64,000 nucleotides of DNA from Candidatus Tectimicrobiota bacterium (GCA_026005175.1 BPKO01000007.1:117183-181182); one strand, 5' to 3'. Shown: positions 20,556 to 29,602, numbered from the stretch's first letter. A program made the numbers and translations. Notes: a model not told the origin generated them from the sequence alone.

Positions 20556-22055
20556 GTGGCGGCCGCCGGCTTTGTCGAACAGCTTTGGCCCCTCACCTGG
20601 CTGGCCTTTGTGCCCCTGCTGGTGGCCTTGCCGCACGGCTCGCCCTGGCGTGCTTTTTTCTTGGGCTGGTGGACGGAGGCGGTCATCATCTGGCTGGGGT
20701 TTTACTGGCTGGTGGGCACCATGGTGCGCTACGGCTTCATTTCCCTGCCCCTGAGCCTGCTCTTCTTCGCCGTGATCGGCATCGGCAACGGCGTGCGCCT
20801 GGGGCTGTTTGCCGGGTGGCTCCGCCTTGCCGGCGCGTTTAGCGCCCCGTGGTGGTACCGGCTGCTGCTGCCGGCCTGTACTTACGTGGCCCTCGATTAC
20901 CTCTTTCCGCGTGTCTTTCCCTGGTATCTCGGCGTCACCCAGTTCCGGGCCCTGCCCCTTATCCAGAGCGCCGATCTGGTGGGGGTTCACGGCATCACGT
21001 TCCTGCTGCTGGCGGGCAGCAGCTTCGGTACTGCCCTCTTGTCCCGGGCAGTGGTGCCGGCGGCGGCGCGGCGCCGCATGGGCTTGGCCTTTGCTGGCCT
21101 TTTCCTCCTCAACCTGGGCTACGGGCTGTGGCAGCTCGCGCGCCTCCCCGAGCGCCTCGCCCGTGCCCCTTCCCTGCGGCTGGCGGTGATCCAGCCCAAC
21201 ATCGGGATTGGGGAGAAAGGACGCCATGACTTGCGGGCGCAGCACCTCGCGCGCCAGGTGGCCATGAGCTTGGACGCCTTGGCGCAGCACCCCGCGCTCA
21301 TCGTCTGGCCCGAGACCATGTATCCCTTTTCTGTCTCGGCGCAGGCACAGCGGCTGGCCCTCCCTCCCCTGCCCGAAGAACACCGCACGACCCACTGGCT
21401 GGTAGGGGCGCTCACCTACGCGCAGCGCGCCGACCAGCGGCAGGTGTTCAACTCGGCGCTGCTCGTTGGCCCCGATAGCAGAATCGTCGGGCGTTACGAC
21501 AAGCAGCGGCTTTTGGCTTTTGGCGAGTACATTCCCTTACAGCGCTACTTGCCCTTTCTGCGCGGGATCTCTCCCACCATCGGTAACCTTACCCCGGGGG
21601 CCGGGGGCTTGGTCACCTTGCCGCAGGGCATCACCCTTGGGCCGCTGATTTGCTACGAGGACATCCTGCCGGCACTGAGCCGCCAGGCGGTACGCAGTGG
21701 GGCACAGCTCCTCGTGAACCTCACCAACGATGCCTGGTTTGGCGACACCCGGGCGCCTTACCTCCACCGCATGCTAGCGGCTTTTCGCGCCATCGAACAC
21801 CGCGTCTACCTGGTGCGAGCAACCAATACGGGATTGACGTCGATCATTGATCCCCTGGGCCGCGAGGGCGCCGCTCTCCCCCTTTTTGAGCGCGGCACGC
21901 TGATCGCTTCCGTGCAGCCGCTGCGGCTGTCCACCGTTTACACCCGCTTGGGGGACTGGTTTGCCCAGATCTGTAGCGTGGCTGCCCTCGTGCTTCCCCT
22001 CTGGCACCGTCGCCGGGGGGTACCAAGGCGAGCAGGCGAGATGGCAAGAAGCTAA
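20556..22055 (+). CDS. lnt: Apolipoprotein N-acyltransferase
   Basis: Lnt N-acylates the N-terminal cysteine of lipoproteins in the inner membrane of diderms. Several membrane helices fill the first 210 residues. A nitrilase-type domain follows with the catalytic Glu in VWPETMYPFS, Lys in YDKQRLLAFGEYIP, and Cys in PLICYEDILPAL. The annotated GTG at 20556 cuts the first helix. The frame is open back to the upstream stop and reads SLLLATATALLVAAAG with no start codon. An indel in the C6 run 20497-20502 probably disconnects the true start, likely the ATG at 20455 overlapping the dehydrogenase end. Confidence 0.88.
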   Translation: MAAAGFVEQLWPLTWLAFVPLLVALPHGSPWRAFFLGWWTEAVIIWLGFYWLVGTMVRYGFISLPLSLLFFAVIGIGNGVRLGLFAGWLRLAGAFSAPWWYRLLLPACTYVALDYLFPRVFPWYLGVTQFRALPLIQSADLVGVHGITFLLLAGSSFGTALLSRAVVPAAARRRMGLAFAGLFLLNLGYGLWQLARLPERLARAPSLRLAVIQPNIGIGEKGRHDLRAQHLARQVAMSLDALAQHPALIVWPETMYPFSVSAQAQRLALPPLPEEHRTTHWLVGALTYAQRADQRQVFNSALLVGPDSRIVGRYDKQRLLAFGEYIPLQRYLPFLRGISPTIGNLTPGAGGLVTLPQGITLGPLICYEDILPALSRQAVRSGAQLLVNLTNDAWFGDTRAPYLHRMLAAFRAIEHRVYLVRATNTGLTSIIDPLGREGAALPLFERGTLIASVQPLRLSTVYTRLGDWFAQICSVAALVLPLWHRRRGVPRRAGEMARS

Positions 22056-22150
22056 AAGCCCACGAGCCCGCCACCAGGCATACACGGGAGTGTCCTGTGG
22101 ACCAGATGACGGGCTGACACGTTGCGGACACAGGAAGGAGAAAGAAGCAA

Positions 22151-22187
22151 GGGACGCCGAGGCGCTGCGCTTATCCCTCAGCGTCCC
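22151..22187. terminator. Hairpin between convergent lnt and ferredoxin
   Basis: GGGACGC (22151-22157) pairs with GCGTCCC (22181-22187), extended past one mismatch by GAGG/CCTC, with a loop of about 13 bases. It lies in the 226-base gap (22056-22281), which otherwise holds no gene I can see. Confidence 0.45.
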
Positions 22188-22281
22188 CCTGCGGGATGGC
22201 CCATCGACACCGGCTCATAACCAGCGCCTGCAGCCAGGGAGAGCGCAAAAGACCGGGACCTTCTTGCCGCCCGTGTCCGCC

Positions 22282-22569
22282 TCATTCCGGGCGCAACTCA
22301 TTGACTTTTGCCCGCGCGGCATCTCGATCTTGGTACCACAGGGCATTGATCTCGGTGTACACTTTCCATTCGTCAGGCACGTCTTCTTCAGCAAAAATAG
22401 CCTCAACCGGGCATTCTGGCTCGCATGCGCCGCAGTCGATGCACTCGTCGGGGTCGATGTACAGCATGCGGTCCTTCCCCTCCTCGAAGTGAATGCAGTC
22501 GACCGGGCAAACGTCCACGCACGCCTGATCCATCACGTCAATGCACGGTTCGGCGATCACGTAGGTCAT
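22282..22569 (-). CDS. Seven-iron ferredoxin (3Fe-4S/4Fe-4S)
   Basis: This 95-residue electron carrier has a first cluster motif [18 protein letters not shown], whose spacing supports a [3Fe-4S] plus shared-cysteine arrangement. The second motif, [16 protein letters not shown], fits [4Fe-4S]. The acidic C-terminal tail ([18 protein letters not shown]) is typical of FdxA-type 7Fe ferredoxins. The ATG at 22569 has AAGGAGGA upstream; the longer upstream frame has no ribosome site. It is divergent from nbaC, with facing promoters. The redox partner is unknown; LLM or dioxygenase enzymes in the window are candidates only. Confidence 0.9.
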   Translation of the reverse strand: MTYVIAEPCIDVMDQACVDVCPVDCIHFEEGKDRMLYIDPDECIDCGACEPECPVEAIFAEEDVPDEWKVYTEINALWYQDRDAARAKVNELRPE

Positions 22570-22656
22570 TCCTGTGTCCTCCTTCGTCTGAGATCGCGCT
22601 TGCCGAAGAAAGCTTGAGGGCAGCACTCACCCTTCTTCCGCTTTCCAGGCCGCATA

Positions 22657-22686
22657 AACATAACGCACCCCCATAGATCCTGGCAA
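22657..22686 (-). promoter_or_regulatory. Predicted promoter for ferredoxin gene
   Basis: On the minus strand, TTGCCA (22681-22686) is separated by 18 bases from TATGTT (22657-22662), about 90 bases upstream of the ferredoxin start. Confidence 0.45.
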
Positions 22687-22752
22687 GCCGTTCTCTGCTC
22701 CAACGCCGCCTCCGCACGCCGCAGCCCTCGTGTTTTTCTTGGCTGTGGCCGG

Positions 22753-22782
22753 TTGACACTGCCGCTGTCGCGGGCGTATAAC
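22753..22782 (+). promoter_or_regulatory. Predicted promoter for 3-hydroxyanthranilate dioxygenase
   Basis: TTGACA (22753-22758) is followed after 18 bases by TATAAC (22777-22782), 72 bases upstream of the nbaC ATG. Confidence 0.65.
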
Positions 22783-22853
22783 GCTCGCACCAGCCGGCTT
22801 GCCGACCTGCGGCAGGCAGCTCCTGCCAAGCATCGACATGGGGAGGAGAGGGT

Positions 22854-23387
22854 ATGGCACCGCGGTTGCAGCCGTTCAGCCTCCAAGAATGGATCGACGC
22901 CCACCGCGAAGCGCTCCGGCCACCGGTGGGCAACAAAGTCATCTGGGAGGATTCCGAGTTCATCGTCATGGTCGTCGGCGGCCCCAACGCGCGCAACGAC
23001 TTTCACATCGACCCCGGCGACGAGGTTTTCTACCAGCTGCAAGGCAACATCGTCGTTGAGATTATCGATGCGCAGGGACAGCGCCGCCCGTGTCGCCTGC
23101 GCGCCGGCGACGTGATGCTCTGTCCGGCCATGACACCCCACTCGCCGCAGCGCGGTCCAGACACCCTCGGGCTGGTGATCGAGCGCAAGCGGCGCCCCGA
23201 AGAGAAAGACGGCTTTGCTTGGTTTTGCGAGCGGTGCAACGCCAAGCTCCACGAGGTCTGGCTCAGCCTCCAGGACCTCGAAGGCCAGCTCAAAGCCGTC
23301 ATGGAAGCGTTTTACGCCGACGAACGGCGACGCACCTGCACCGCCTGCGGGGCGGTGCTGCCCGTGCCTACCGGTCCGCGGTTGTAG
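22854..23387 (+). CDS. nbaC: 3-hydroxyanthranilate 3,4-dioxygenase
   Basis: This 177-residue cupin dioxygenase opens the 3-hydroxyanthranilate ring in the kynurenine route to quinolinate/NAD or in 2-nitrobenzoate catabolism. Fe(II) ligands lie in DFHIDPGDEVFYQL (His and Glu) and MTPHSPQR (His). The C-terminal metal site has two CxxC pairs, FCERCNAK and CTACGAV, as in the bacterial enzyme. The ATG at 22854 follows GGAGGAGAGGGT. No kynureninase, kynurenine monooxygenase or nadC lies nearby, so it is a stand-alone gene with its own promoter. Confidence 0.92.
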   Translation: MAPRLQPFSLQEWIDAHREALRPPVGNKVIWEDSEFIVMVVGGPNARNDFHIDPGDEVFYQLQGNIVVEIIDAQGQRRPCRLRAGDVMLCPAMTPHSPQRGPDTLGLVIERKRRPEEKDGFAWFCERCNAKLHEVWLSLQDLEGQLKAVMEAFYADERRRTCTACGAVLPVPTGPRL

Positions 23388-24195
23388 CTACTCGACGATA
23401 AGCGACCGCGGGCGCGCGGCGGCGTGGCGTTGCACTTGCGCTTGCAGGCGCCGGGCAATGTCTTTAAACGCCTGCGCCTGTGCAGACTCAGGGGCAGCCA
23501 CCACCACCGGCACCCCGCTGTCGCCGCCGATGCGGATGGCCGGTTCGAGGGGAATCTCCCCAAGAAACGGGACCTGGTAACGTTCACAAGCTCGCCGGGC
23601 GCCACCGTGGGCGAAGATCTCGGTGCGCTCTCCGCAGTGCGGACAGCAAAAATAGCTCATGTTCTCAATAAGGCCCAGGACAGGGACTCCCACGGTGCGA
23701 AACAAGTCGATGCCTTTCAGGGCATCCTCGAGGGCGACATCCTGGGGGGTTGAGACGATCACCCCGCCGCTCAGCGCCACCGCCTGGCACAGCGTCAGCT
23801 GCGCGTCGCCGGTGCCCGGGGGCAAGTCGACGAGCAGGTAGTCCAGCCGCTCCCACGCCACATCCAGCAGGAAGCGCCGCACCATCTTGGCCACCAGGGG
23901 ACCGCGCCAGATCACCGCCTTCTCGCTGCCGCCGAGAAAGCCCACCGACATCAGAGCTACCCCGTACCGCTCGAGCGGCCGGATCTTCCCCCCTGACCCC
24001 GGCTGGGGCTGCTGCCGCACGCCCATCATGGTGGGCACATTGGGTCCGTAGATGTCGGCGTCCAGCAAGCCAACCCGCAGGCCCTTCCTGGGCCAGGCTC
24101 ACGGCGAGATTCACCGCCACCGTCGTTTTCCCCACGCCCCCCTTGCCGCTCGCTATCGCAACGATATGCCGTGCCGGTTGCGTTTGCTCTGGCAT
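23388..24195 (-). CDS. mrp: Mrp/ApbC-family iron-sulfur carrier P-loop ATPase (one frameshift)
   Basis: This ATPase of about 268 residues helps assemble or transfer Fe-S clusters. It shows the deviant Walker A IASGKGGVGKTTVAVNL near residue 12, LVDLPPGTGDAQLTLCQA as switch region, and the cluster-ligand CxxC in YFCCPHCGERT. Unlike E. coli Mrp it lacks the N-terminal MIP18-like domain. The frame breaks at CCC 24082-24084 of the plus strand; removing one base gives AQEGLRVGLLDADIYGPNVP. The ATG at 24195 has GGGGAGA upstream. It is divergent from the CoA-transferase gene. Confidence 0.9.
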
Positions 24196-24332
24196 CGCCT
24201 CTCCCCTTGTGCCACAGCCCGCCTGCCTCAGAGGTTGTGCTGAAACTATACCATACCCTCTTCAAGACACCCCGCCTGCCGCGCCGCCGTGGTAGAATAG
24301 AGACCTGTGGCCGCTGTCACGAAAGGGAGACC

Positions 24333-25541
24333 ATGCAACCGCTTGCCGATGTGCGCATTATTGCTCTCGAGCAGTACGGTGCCGGCCCCTTTGGCACTCT
24401 GCACCTGGCCGACTTGGGCGCCGAGGTGGTGAAAATCGAGGACCCGCGCGTGGGCGGAGACGTCGGCCGCTACGTGCCGCCTTTCCAAGAGGGTGAAGAC
24501 AGCCTGTTTTTCGAAACCTTCAACCGCAACAAGCGCAGCCTCAGCCTCGATATTACCACTCCGGCCGGCCGCCAGGTCTTTGAGGACCTGGTAAAAATTT
24601 CCGACGCCGTCTACTCCAACCTGCGCGGCGACGTCCCCGAGCGGCTGCGCATTCGCTACGACGACCTGAAGCACCTCAATCCGGCCATTGTCTGCTGCGC
24701 CCTGACCGGCTTTGGCATGAGCGGGCCGCGCCGCGCCGAACCCGGGTATGACTATATTCTGCAGGGAATCGCGGGATGGATGAGCCTCACCGGTGAACCC
24801 GACGGGCCGCCCACCAAGTCGGGTCTCTCCCTGGTCGATTACACCGGCGGCCTGGTGGCGGCGCTGGCCCTTCTGGTGGGCATCCACGCCGCCCGCCGGG
24901 ACGGGGTGGGCATGGACTGCGACGTCAGCCTGTTTGACACCGCCGTTAGCTTGCTCACCTACCTGGCCACTTGGCACCTCACCGCCGGCTACACCCCGCA
25001 GCGCACCGCCCGCTCCGCCCATCCTTCGCTGGTGCCGTTTCAGAACTTCCAGACCGCCGACGGCTGGATCGTCATCGCCTGCCCCAAAGAAAAGTTCTGG
25101 CAGCGCCTCACCGAGGTCATCGGCCGGCCAGAGCTGGCCCGCGATCCGCGGTTTGCCACCTTTGCCGCCCGCCACGCCCACGCCCAGGAGTTGCTGGCCA
25201 TCCTCGAACCCATCGTGCGCAGCCAACCCTCCAGCTACTGGCTGCCGCGGCTGCGTGACGCCGGCATTCCCAGCGGCCCAGTCTTCTCAGTGGCCGAAGC
25301 GCTGCGCGACGCCCACACCCTCGCCCGCGGCCTCATCGTCGAGACGCCCCACCCGCGTTTTGGCACCGTGCGCCAGCTGGCTAGCCCGGTGCGGGTAGGA
25401 AAGCAGCCGCCCCGCTACCGCCGGGCACCGCAGCGCCATGAAGATGCCGCCTACGTGCTCGAGCAGCTCCTTGGCTATTCTCCCGCCCGCATCGCCGAGC
25501 TGCGTGCCGCCGGTGCCTTCGGCACGCCCGCGCCGGATTAG
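24333..25541 (+). CDS. Class III (CaiB/BaiF family) CoA-transferase
   Basis: This 402-residue enzyme moves CoA between carboxylic acids through an enzyme-bound anhydride. Family features are the N-terminal LADLGAEVVKIEDP, FNRNKRSLSLDI, and ALTGFGMSGPRRAEPGYDY. The catalytic Asp lies in CDVSLFDTAVSLLTY. The C-terminal half has PFQNFQTADGWIVIACPK. The ATG at 24333 is preceded by AAGGGAGA; the longer open frame upstream overlaps mrp and is discarded. Substrates are unknown. With the acyl-CoA dehydrogenase, enoyl-CoA hydratase and AcuI-like reductase nearby it suggests organic-acid or aromatic catabolism. Confidence 0.9.
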   Translation: MQPLADVRIIALEQYGAGPFGTLHLADLGAEVVKIEDPRVGGDVGRYVPPFQEGEDSLFFETFNRNKRSLSLDITTPAGRQVFEDLVKISDAVYSNLRGDVPERLRIRYDDLKHLNPAIVCCALTGFGMSGPRRAEPGYDYILQGIAGWMSLTGEPDGPPTKSGLSLVDYTGGLVAALALLVGIHAARRDGVGMDCDVSLFDTAVSLLTYLATWHLTAGYTPQRTARSAHPSLVPFQNFQTADGWIVIACPKEKFWQRLTEVIGRPELARDPRFATFAARHAHAQELLAILEPIVRSQPSSYWLPRLRDAGIPSGPVFSVAEALRDAHTLARGLIVETPHPRFGTVRQLASPVRVGKQPPRYRRAPQRHEDAAYVLEQLLGYSPARIAELRAAGAFGTPAPD

Positions 25542-25555
25542 CGCGCCCGTTGCCG

Positions 25556-26443
25556 CTACAGGGAGCGGGCCGGCGCTACCAGCTCTCCTGCCATCTCTTC
25601 TAGGGCGGCCTCCAGCCGCTCTAGCCGTGTCGTGGGGTTAACCACCACCAAGTGTTGCACCCCGGCCTCGCGGTACTGCTGCAGGCCTTCGCGCGTGACG
25701 GGACGCATTTTGCTGAAAGGACAGAGGCTGACGAGGAGCTCGTCGAAGCGGCGTCCGACTTCTTCGGCATAGGCGCGCAGGCGCTGCACTCTCTCCCTGG
25801 CCTCTAGCGGGGAGAGATCAAAGCCAAACCAGCCGTCGCCCACCTGGGCCGCACGGCGCAGCGCCGCGTCGCTGTTGCCACCGAAGAGAATCGGCGGATG
25901 CGGCTGCTGCACGGGCTTGGGCAGCGCCTTGAGCGGCGGAAAGGCACAGAACTCGCCCGCAAACGACGGGTTTTCTTGGGTCCACAGGACCTTCATCGCC
26001 TCGAGGTACTCGCAAGTGCGCTCTGCCCGCCGCTCGGGCGGGACGCCCAAGGCGCGAAACTCCTCTTTAAGCCAGCCAATGCCCACACCAAAGAGAAAGC
26101 GGCCCTTGCTGAGGCGGTCGAGGCTGGCCACGAGCTTGGCCGTAATGAGCGGGTTGCGCTGCGGTACCAGGCAGATACCGGTTCCCAGCTTGATGCGCTG
26201 CGTGTGCGCTGCCGCGTAGGCCAGGGCCACAAAAGGGTCAAGCCAGTCGACTTCTTCGGCGCCGATTTTGCCGCTGGGGTGATAAGGATAACGCGACGTA
26301 TAGGCGTCTTGGGCAAACAGCACCACGTGCTCGGGGGCCCACAGCGAGGCAAAGCCCAGCTCGTCCGCTTTGCGCGCAAGCCGCGCGATGACCTCGGGGT
26401 CTGCCGTACGTCCCAGGCCGATGGCAAAAAGGCCAATGTCCAT
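25556..26443 (-). CDS. LLM-class (probably F420-dependent) oxidoreductase
   Basis: This 295-residue luciferase-like TIM-barrel protein begins MDIGLFAIGLGRTADPEVIA. It carries SLWAPEHVVLF, RIKLGTGICLVPQRNPL, LDRLSKGRFLFGVGIGWLKE and PPILFGGNSDAALRRAA. This arrangement is that of probable F420-dependent members rather than FMN monooxygenases, though the cofactor cannot be proven here. AAGGAG precedes the ATG. It is downstream of, and co-directional with, the EamA and AcuI-like genes, with 30- and 21-base gaps, so the three may form one transcript. Confidence 0.88.
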   Translation of the reverse strand: MDIGLFAIGLGRTADPEVIARLARKADELGFASLWAPEHVVLFAQDAYTSRYPYHPSGKIGAEEVDWLDPFVALAYAAAHTQRIKLGTGICLVPQRNPLITAKLVASLDRLSKGRFLFGVGIGWLKEEFRALGVPPERRAERTCEYLEAMKVLWTQENPSFAGEFCAFPPLKALPKPVQQPHPPILFGGNSDAALRRAAQVGDGWFGFDLSPLEARERVQRLRAYAEEVGRRFDELLVSLCPFSKMRPVTREGLQQYREAGVQHLVVVNPTTRLERLEAALEEMAGELVAPARSL

Positions 26444-26473
26444 GCGCAGGCTCCTTGTCGGTGAGACAGCAGG

Positions 26474-26890
26474 CTAGCGCGCCACGAGCATCACCCCCAG
26501 GGTGACCAGCACGATGCCCAGGGCGTGCTGCGGCGTCACGTTTTCTTGCAACACCAAGGGGCCCAAGACCAGGGTGATGGCCGGGTACGTGGCCGTCAGG
26601 GCGACCACGATAGCGGCGCTTCCTTCCCGGATGGCCACCGCAAAAAGCAGCACGCCAATCGCCCCGCACACCCCGCTGAGGAGGGCAAAGGCGAGCGCCG
26701 CGGGCGAAGCGGGCAACGGAAAGCGTTGCCAGGCGTAAGCCAGCGTAATCACCGCCGCACTGGCCAGCGACGAGAAAAAGGCCAGGGCCAGCGGCGGCAT
26801 GGCGTGGTTGGTGCTGAGCTTGCCGAACATGCCCCAGAAGGCCCACGCCACGGCACTGAGCAGGGCCAGTGCAACCCAGCTCTGGCGCAT
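26474..26890 (-). CDS. EamA-domain membrane transporter (single domain)
   Basis: This 138-residue protein is one EamA repeat with four or five hydrophobic helices, including WVALALLSAVAWAFWGMFGK and a last helix HALGIVLVTLGVMLVAR. Full DMT transporters have two repeats, so this half-size protein would need to dimerise, as small multidrug transporters do. GGAGG sits 7 bases before the ATG. It lies between the AcuI-like reductase and the LLM gene. The substrate is unknown; export of a catabolic intermediate is possible. Confidence 0.82.
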   Translation of the reverse strand: MRQSWVALALLSAVAWAFWGMFGKLSTNHAMPPLALAFFSSLASAAVITLAYAWQRFPLPASPAALAFALLSGVCGAIGVLLFAVAIREGSAAIVVALTATYPAITLVLGPLVLQENVTPQHALGIVLVTLGVMLVAR

Positions 26891-26911
26891 GCGTTGCCTC
26901 CAGGCAGGCCG

Positions 26912-27919
26912 CTAGGCGCGCGGCGCCACCAGCAGCCGGCCGCGCACTTTCCCCTGCAGGATGTCGGCAATGGCGCCGGGAAGCTCCGCCAGGGTGATGA
27001 CCCGGGCGATCTGGTCGAGGTGGCGTGGTTTGAGGTCGGTGGCCAGCCGCTGCCACACCGCTTGGCGGTACGGCATGGGGCACATGACGGAGTCGATGCC
27101 CAGCAGGTTGATGCCGCGCAGGAGGAAGGGGATCACCGTGCCAGCAAAGTCGTGGCCGCCCACCAGCCCGCATAGGGCAATGTTGCCGCCGTACTGCGTG
27201 GTGCGGATGAGGTAGCTGAGGGTGGCGCCACCCACCGTGTCGACGGCCCCCGCCCAGGTGCCTTTGAGCAGCGGCCGCGGGCGCTCGTCGCGCAGGGTGA
27301 CCTCCTCGCGGCTGAGGATCTGGCTGGCCCCCAGCTGGCGCAAGTAATCGTGCTGGTCGGCCTTGCCGGTGCTGGCCGCCACCGTGTACCCCTGCTGCGC
27401 CAGGATACTGACTGCGATGCTGCCCACGCCGCCCGTCGCCCCGGTGACGAGAAAGGGGCCCTGGTCGGGCTTGCTGCCGTTGCGCTCCATGGCCAGCAGG
27501 CAGAGGGCCGCGGTGAAGCCAGCCGTGCCCAGCGCCATGGCCTCAAACGGCGTCAGAGCAGCCGGCAGCTTGACCACCCAGGCAGCCGGCACGCGGATGT
27601 ACTCGGCATAGCCGCCGTAAACGCCCACCCCCAAGTCGTAGCCCGTCACCAGCACCGGGTCGCCAGGGGCAAAGGCCGGCACTTGGCTCTCCACCACCGT
27701 GCCGGCGGCGTCGATGCCCGGCACGTGCGGGTACTGGCGCACGATGTTGCCCTGTCCCGTGGCCGCCAGGGCGTCTTTGTAGTTGAGCGACGAGTAGGCC
27801 ACGGCAATGGTGACCTCTCCCGGCGGCAGCCGGTCGGCGGGAAGGGTCTGCACTTCCCCGCGCACTTGCCCGTTTACCTTGTCTACGACGTAGGCCAGAA
27901 ACGACGCTTTGACGCTCAT
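26912..27919 (-). CDS. AcuI/YhdH-family NADPH oxidoreductase (acryloyl-CoA reductase-like)
   Basis: This 335-residue zinc-free medium-chain dehydrogenase resembles AcuI/YhdH, which reduces acryloyl-CoA with NADPH. Features include VAYSSLNYKDALAATG, RQYPHVPGIDAAGTV and the nucleotide-binding VTGATGGVGSIAVSILAQ. ALCGLVGGHDFAGTVIPF and RGINLLGIDSVMCP close the family pattern. The ATG at 27919 has AAGAGGA upstream; the frame runs 26 codons further without a ribosome site. Likely detoxifies or assimilates three-carbon acyl-CoA intermediates. Confidence 0.87.
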   Translation of the reverse strand: MSVKASFLAYVVDKVNGQVRGEVQTLPADRLPPGEVTIAVAYSSLNYKDALAATGQGNIVRQYPHVPGIDAAGTVVESQVPAFAPGDPVLVTGYDLGVGVYGGYAEYIRVPAAWVVKLPAALTPFEAMALGTAGFTAALCLLAMERNGSKPDQGPFLVTGATGGVGSIAVSILAQQGYTVAASTGKADQHDYLRQLGASQILSREEVTLRDERPRPLLKGTWAGAVDTVGGATLSYLIRTTQYGGNIALCGLVGGHDFAGTVIPFLLRGINLLGIDSVMCPMPYRQAVWQRLATDLKPRHLDQIARVITLAELPGAIADILQGKVRGRLLVAPRA

Positions 27920-27967
27920 GGCTGCATGTCCTCTTGCGCTGGCGGCTTGCCGGGCCCTGTGGCCAGG

Positions 27968-27997
27968 ACGGTACCACGGCGGGCCGGACCCTGTCAA
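27968..27997 (-). promoter_or_regulatory. Weak promoter candidate for AcuI-like gene
   Basis: On the minus strand a perfect TTGACA (27992-27997) is followed after 18 bases by TACCGT (27968-27973), a poor -10. It lies 49 bases upstream of the start. Confidence 0.35.
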
Positions 27998-28009
27998 GAC
28001 AGGCGCCGC

Positions 28010-28751
28010 TTAGCACACCACAGGTGGGGGGACGTCGAGATCGAGGTACCACGCCGCCGGCGCCACGGCAGCCACCACCGCGGCCGCAAGGTCGAACCAG
28101 CGCCCGACACGGTCAAGAATGCTGCTGTCAGAAGTGGCCACGATGTGCGGGACTCTGCTGCAAGAGGGGATCGGCACTGGGCACCAGGGTGGCCTGCCAC
28201 GGCCAGCCCTGCGCGGCGGCCAGCGCCCGGATGTAACCGGCCAGGCGCCCGGAGTTGGAAACCACCGCGTCGATATAGAACACCACCTCGCGCACCTGCA
28301 GCGGGGCCAGCCAGGTGCCGATGGCTTCCAGCGCCCGCTGCGTCTCGGCCATGGTGCGGTAAGTGCCGTGCACGCTGGCCAAGTCGCGTAGCGCCCCGTC
28401 GTGGCCGCGCAGCAGCAGCCCGCCGGAGAGGGCTGCCTCGATGGTGATAAGCTGGTTCAGGGCGTCCACGTGCAAGCAGGCGCCGCACAGGGCTGCGGGC
28501 GAGACGTGGCGCTGCCGCCGGGCCCGGGCCACTGCCGGCGGGGCCACCGCCCGCGACAGGGCGCGGCGCTGCCGCAGGTGGAGCTGGTAGCGATTGCCCA
28601 CCAGGGTAAGGGCTGCCTCGGGGGCGTAGCGGCGGCCCAGCAGCCAGGCCAGATCGCCCGCCGCCAGGCGCAAGCGGCGCAGGTGCTCCGGATGCCCAAA
28701 GAGGAGGGCATCTTCGGGGTGAGGGCCGCGATGGCGACGGCTGTCGGGCAT
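28010..28751 (-). CDS. DUF434/DUF5616 protein (one frameshift)
   Basis: This protein of about 246 residues is of unknown function, found mainly in archaea and scattered bacteria. The N-terminal DUF434 region runs RLAAGDLAWLLGRRY..ALTLVGNRYQL. The C-terminal part (DUF5616) contains CLHVDALNQLITIEAALSGG, LASVHGTYRT and FYIDAVVSNSGRLAGY. The acidic positions around HVDALN and YIDAVVSNS recall a PIN/nuclease-like fold, but this is a guess. The frame breaks at plus-strand GGG 28149-28151. Corrected, it ends DLDVPPPVVC at the TAA at 28010-28012. It is divergent from tatD. Confidence 0.75.
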
Positions 28752-28814
28752 CGGCTATGCTTCTCTGCGTGCGAGGGAGTCTGTCTTAATCTTACCAGAG
28801 GAGGAGCGAGGCGT

Positions 28815-29597
28815 ATGCAGGCAGACGGCAGCGAAGTCGTCCTCGTCGACGCCCACGCGCACCTCTACGACGCCGCCTTTGCCGCCGATCTCGAGGCGGT
28901 GCTGGCTCGCGCCGCGGCGCGCGGAGTGCGGGCGGTGCTGACGGTCAGCGAGACCCTCGAGGAAGCGCAGCAGATCCTCAAGCTCGCCGAACGCCACCCG
29001 CTGGTGCGCCCCTGCGCCGGCCTCTACCCCACCATCCTCGACGAAGAAGCGGCGGCGGCCATGCTGGCCTTTATCCGCCAGCACGCCGAGCAGCTGGTGG
29101 CCATTGGGGAAGTGGGGCTCGACTACTGGAAAGTGCAGGATGAGGCTGGCCGGGCCCGCCAGCGCGCCATTTTTGCCCAGCACATCGCCCTGGCCCGAGA
29201 GCTTGATTTGCCCCTCAACGTGCACTCCCGTGCCGCCGGCCGGCATGCCATTGCTTGGTTGCGCGAGCACGGGGCGCAGCGCGTGCTGCTACACGCCTTC
29301 GACGGCAAAGCCAGCACGGCGCAGGCGGCCCTCGAAGCCGGCTATTACTTTTCTATTCCGCCGTCGATCGTGCGCTCGCCGCAGAAGCAGAAGCTCGTCC
29401 GCCACCTGCCCCTGGAGCGCCTGCTGCTCGAATCCGACGCCCCGGTGCTGGGCCCCGACAAAGACCAGCGCAACGAGCCGTGCAACGTCTGGGTGGCCTG
29501 TAGCGCCATTGCCGCCATTAAGGGCGTGCCTGCCGAAGACGTGGCGCGCATTACCACCGACAATGCCCGGCGCCTCTTCCCGCGCTGCCTGCCCTAA
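28815..29597 (+). CDS. tatD: TatD-family metal-dependent hydrolase
   Basis: This 260-residue TIM-barrel hydrolase of the TatD group includes DNases and D-aminoacyl-tRNA deacylases. Metal ligands are seen in VDAHAHLYD (HxH), AIGEVGLDYW (Glu), LNVHSRAAG and VLLHAFDGK (His), and LLLESDAPVLGP (Asp). The ATG at 28815 has GGAGGAG upstream. It stands between the divergent DUF434 gene and the convergent glmS gene, and ends at a strong hairpin. Confidence 0.88.
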   Translation: MQADGSEVVLVDAHAHLYDAAFAADLEAVLARAAARGVRAVLTVSETLEEAQQILKLAERHPLVRPCAGLYPTILDEEAAAAMLAFIRQHAEQLVAIGEVGLDYWKVQDEAGRARQRAIFAQHIALARELDLPLNVHSRAAGRHAIAWLREHGAQRVLLHAFDGKASTAQAALEAGYYFSIPPSIVRSPQKQKLVRHLPLERLLLESDAPVLGPDKDQRNEPCNVWVACSAIAAIKGVPAEDVARITTDNARRLFPRCLP

Positions 29598-29602
29598 AGG
29601 GG

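Noticed and set aside
22056-22281. tRNA or small RNA gene in the lnt-ferredoxin gap
   Set aside because: No cloverleaf arms or T-loop consensus are present; the only structure is a terminator-like hairpin.
24246-25226. Long antisense open frame (326 codons) opposite the CoA-transferase
   Set aside because: It overlaps a well-supported gene throughout, shows no recognisable motif and is typical of GC-rich shadow frames.
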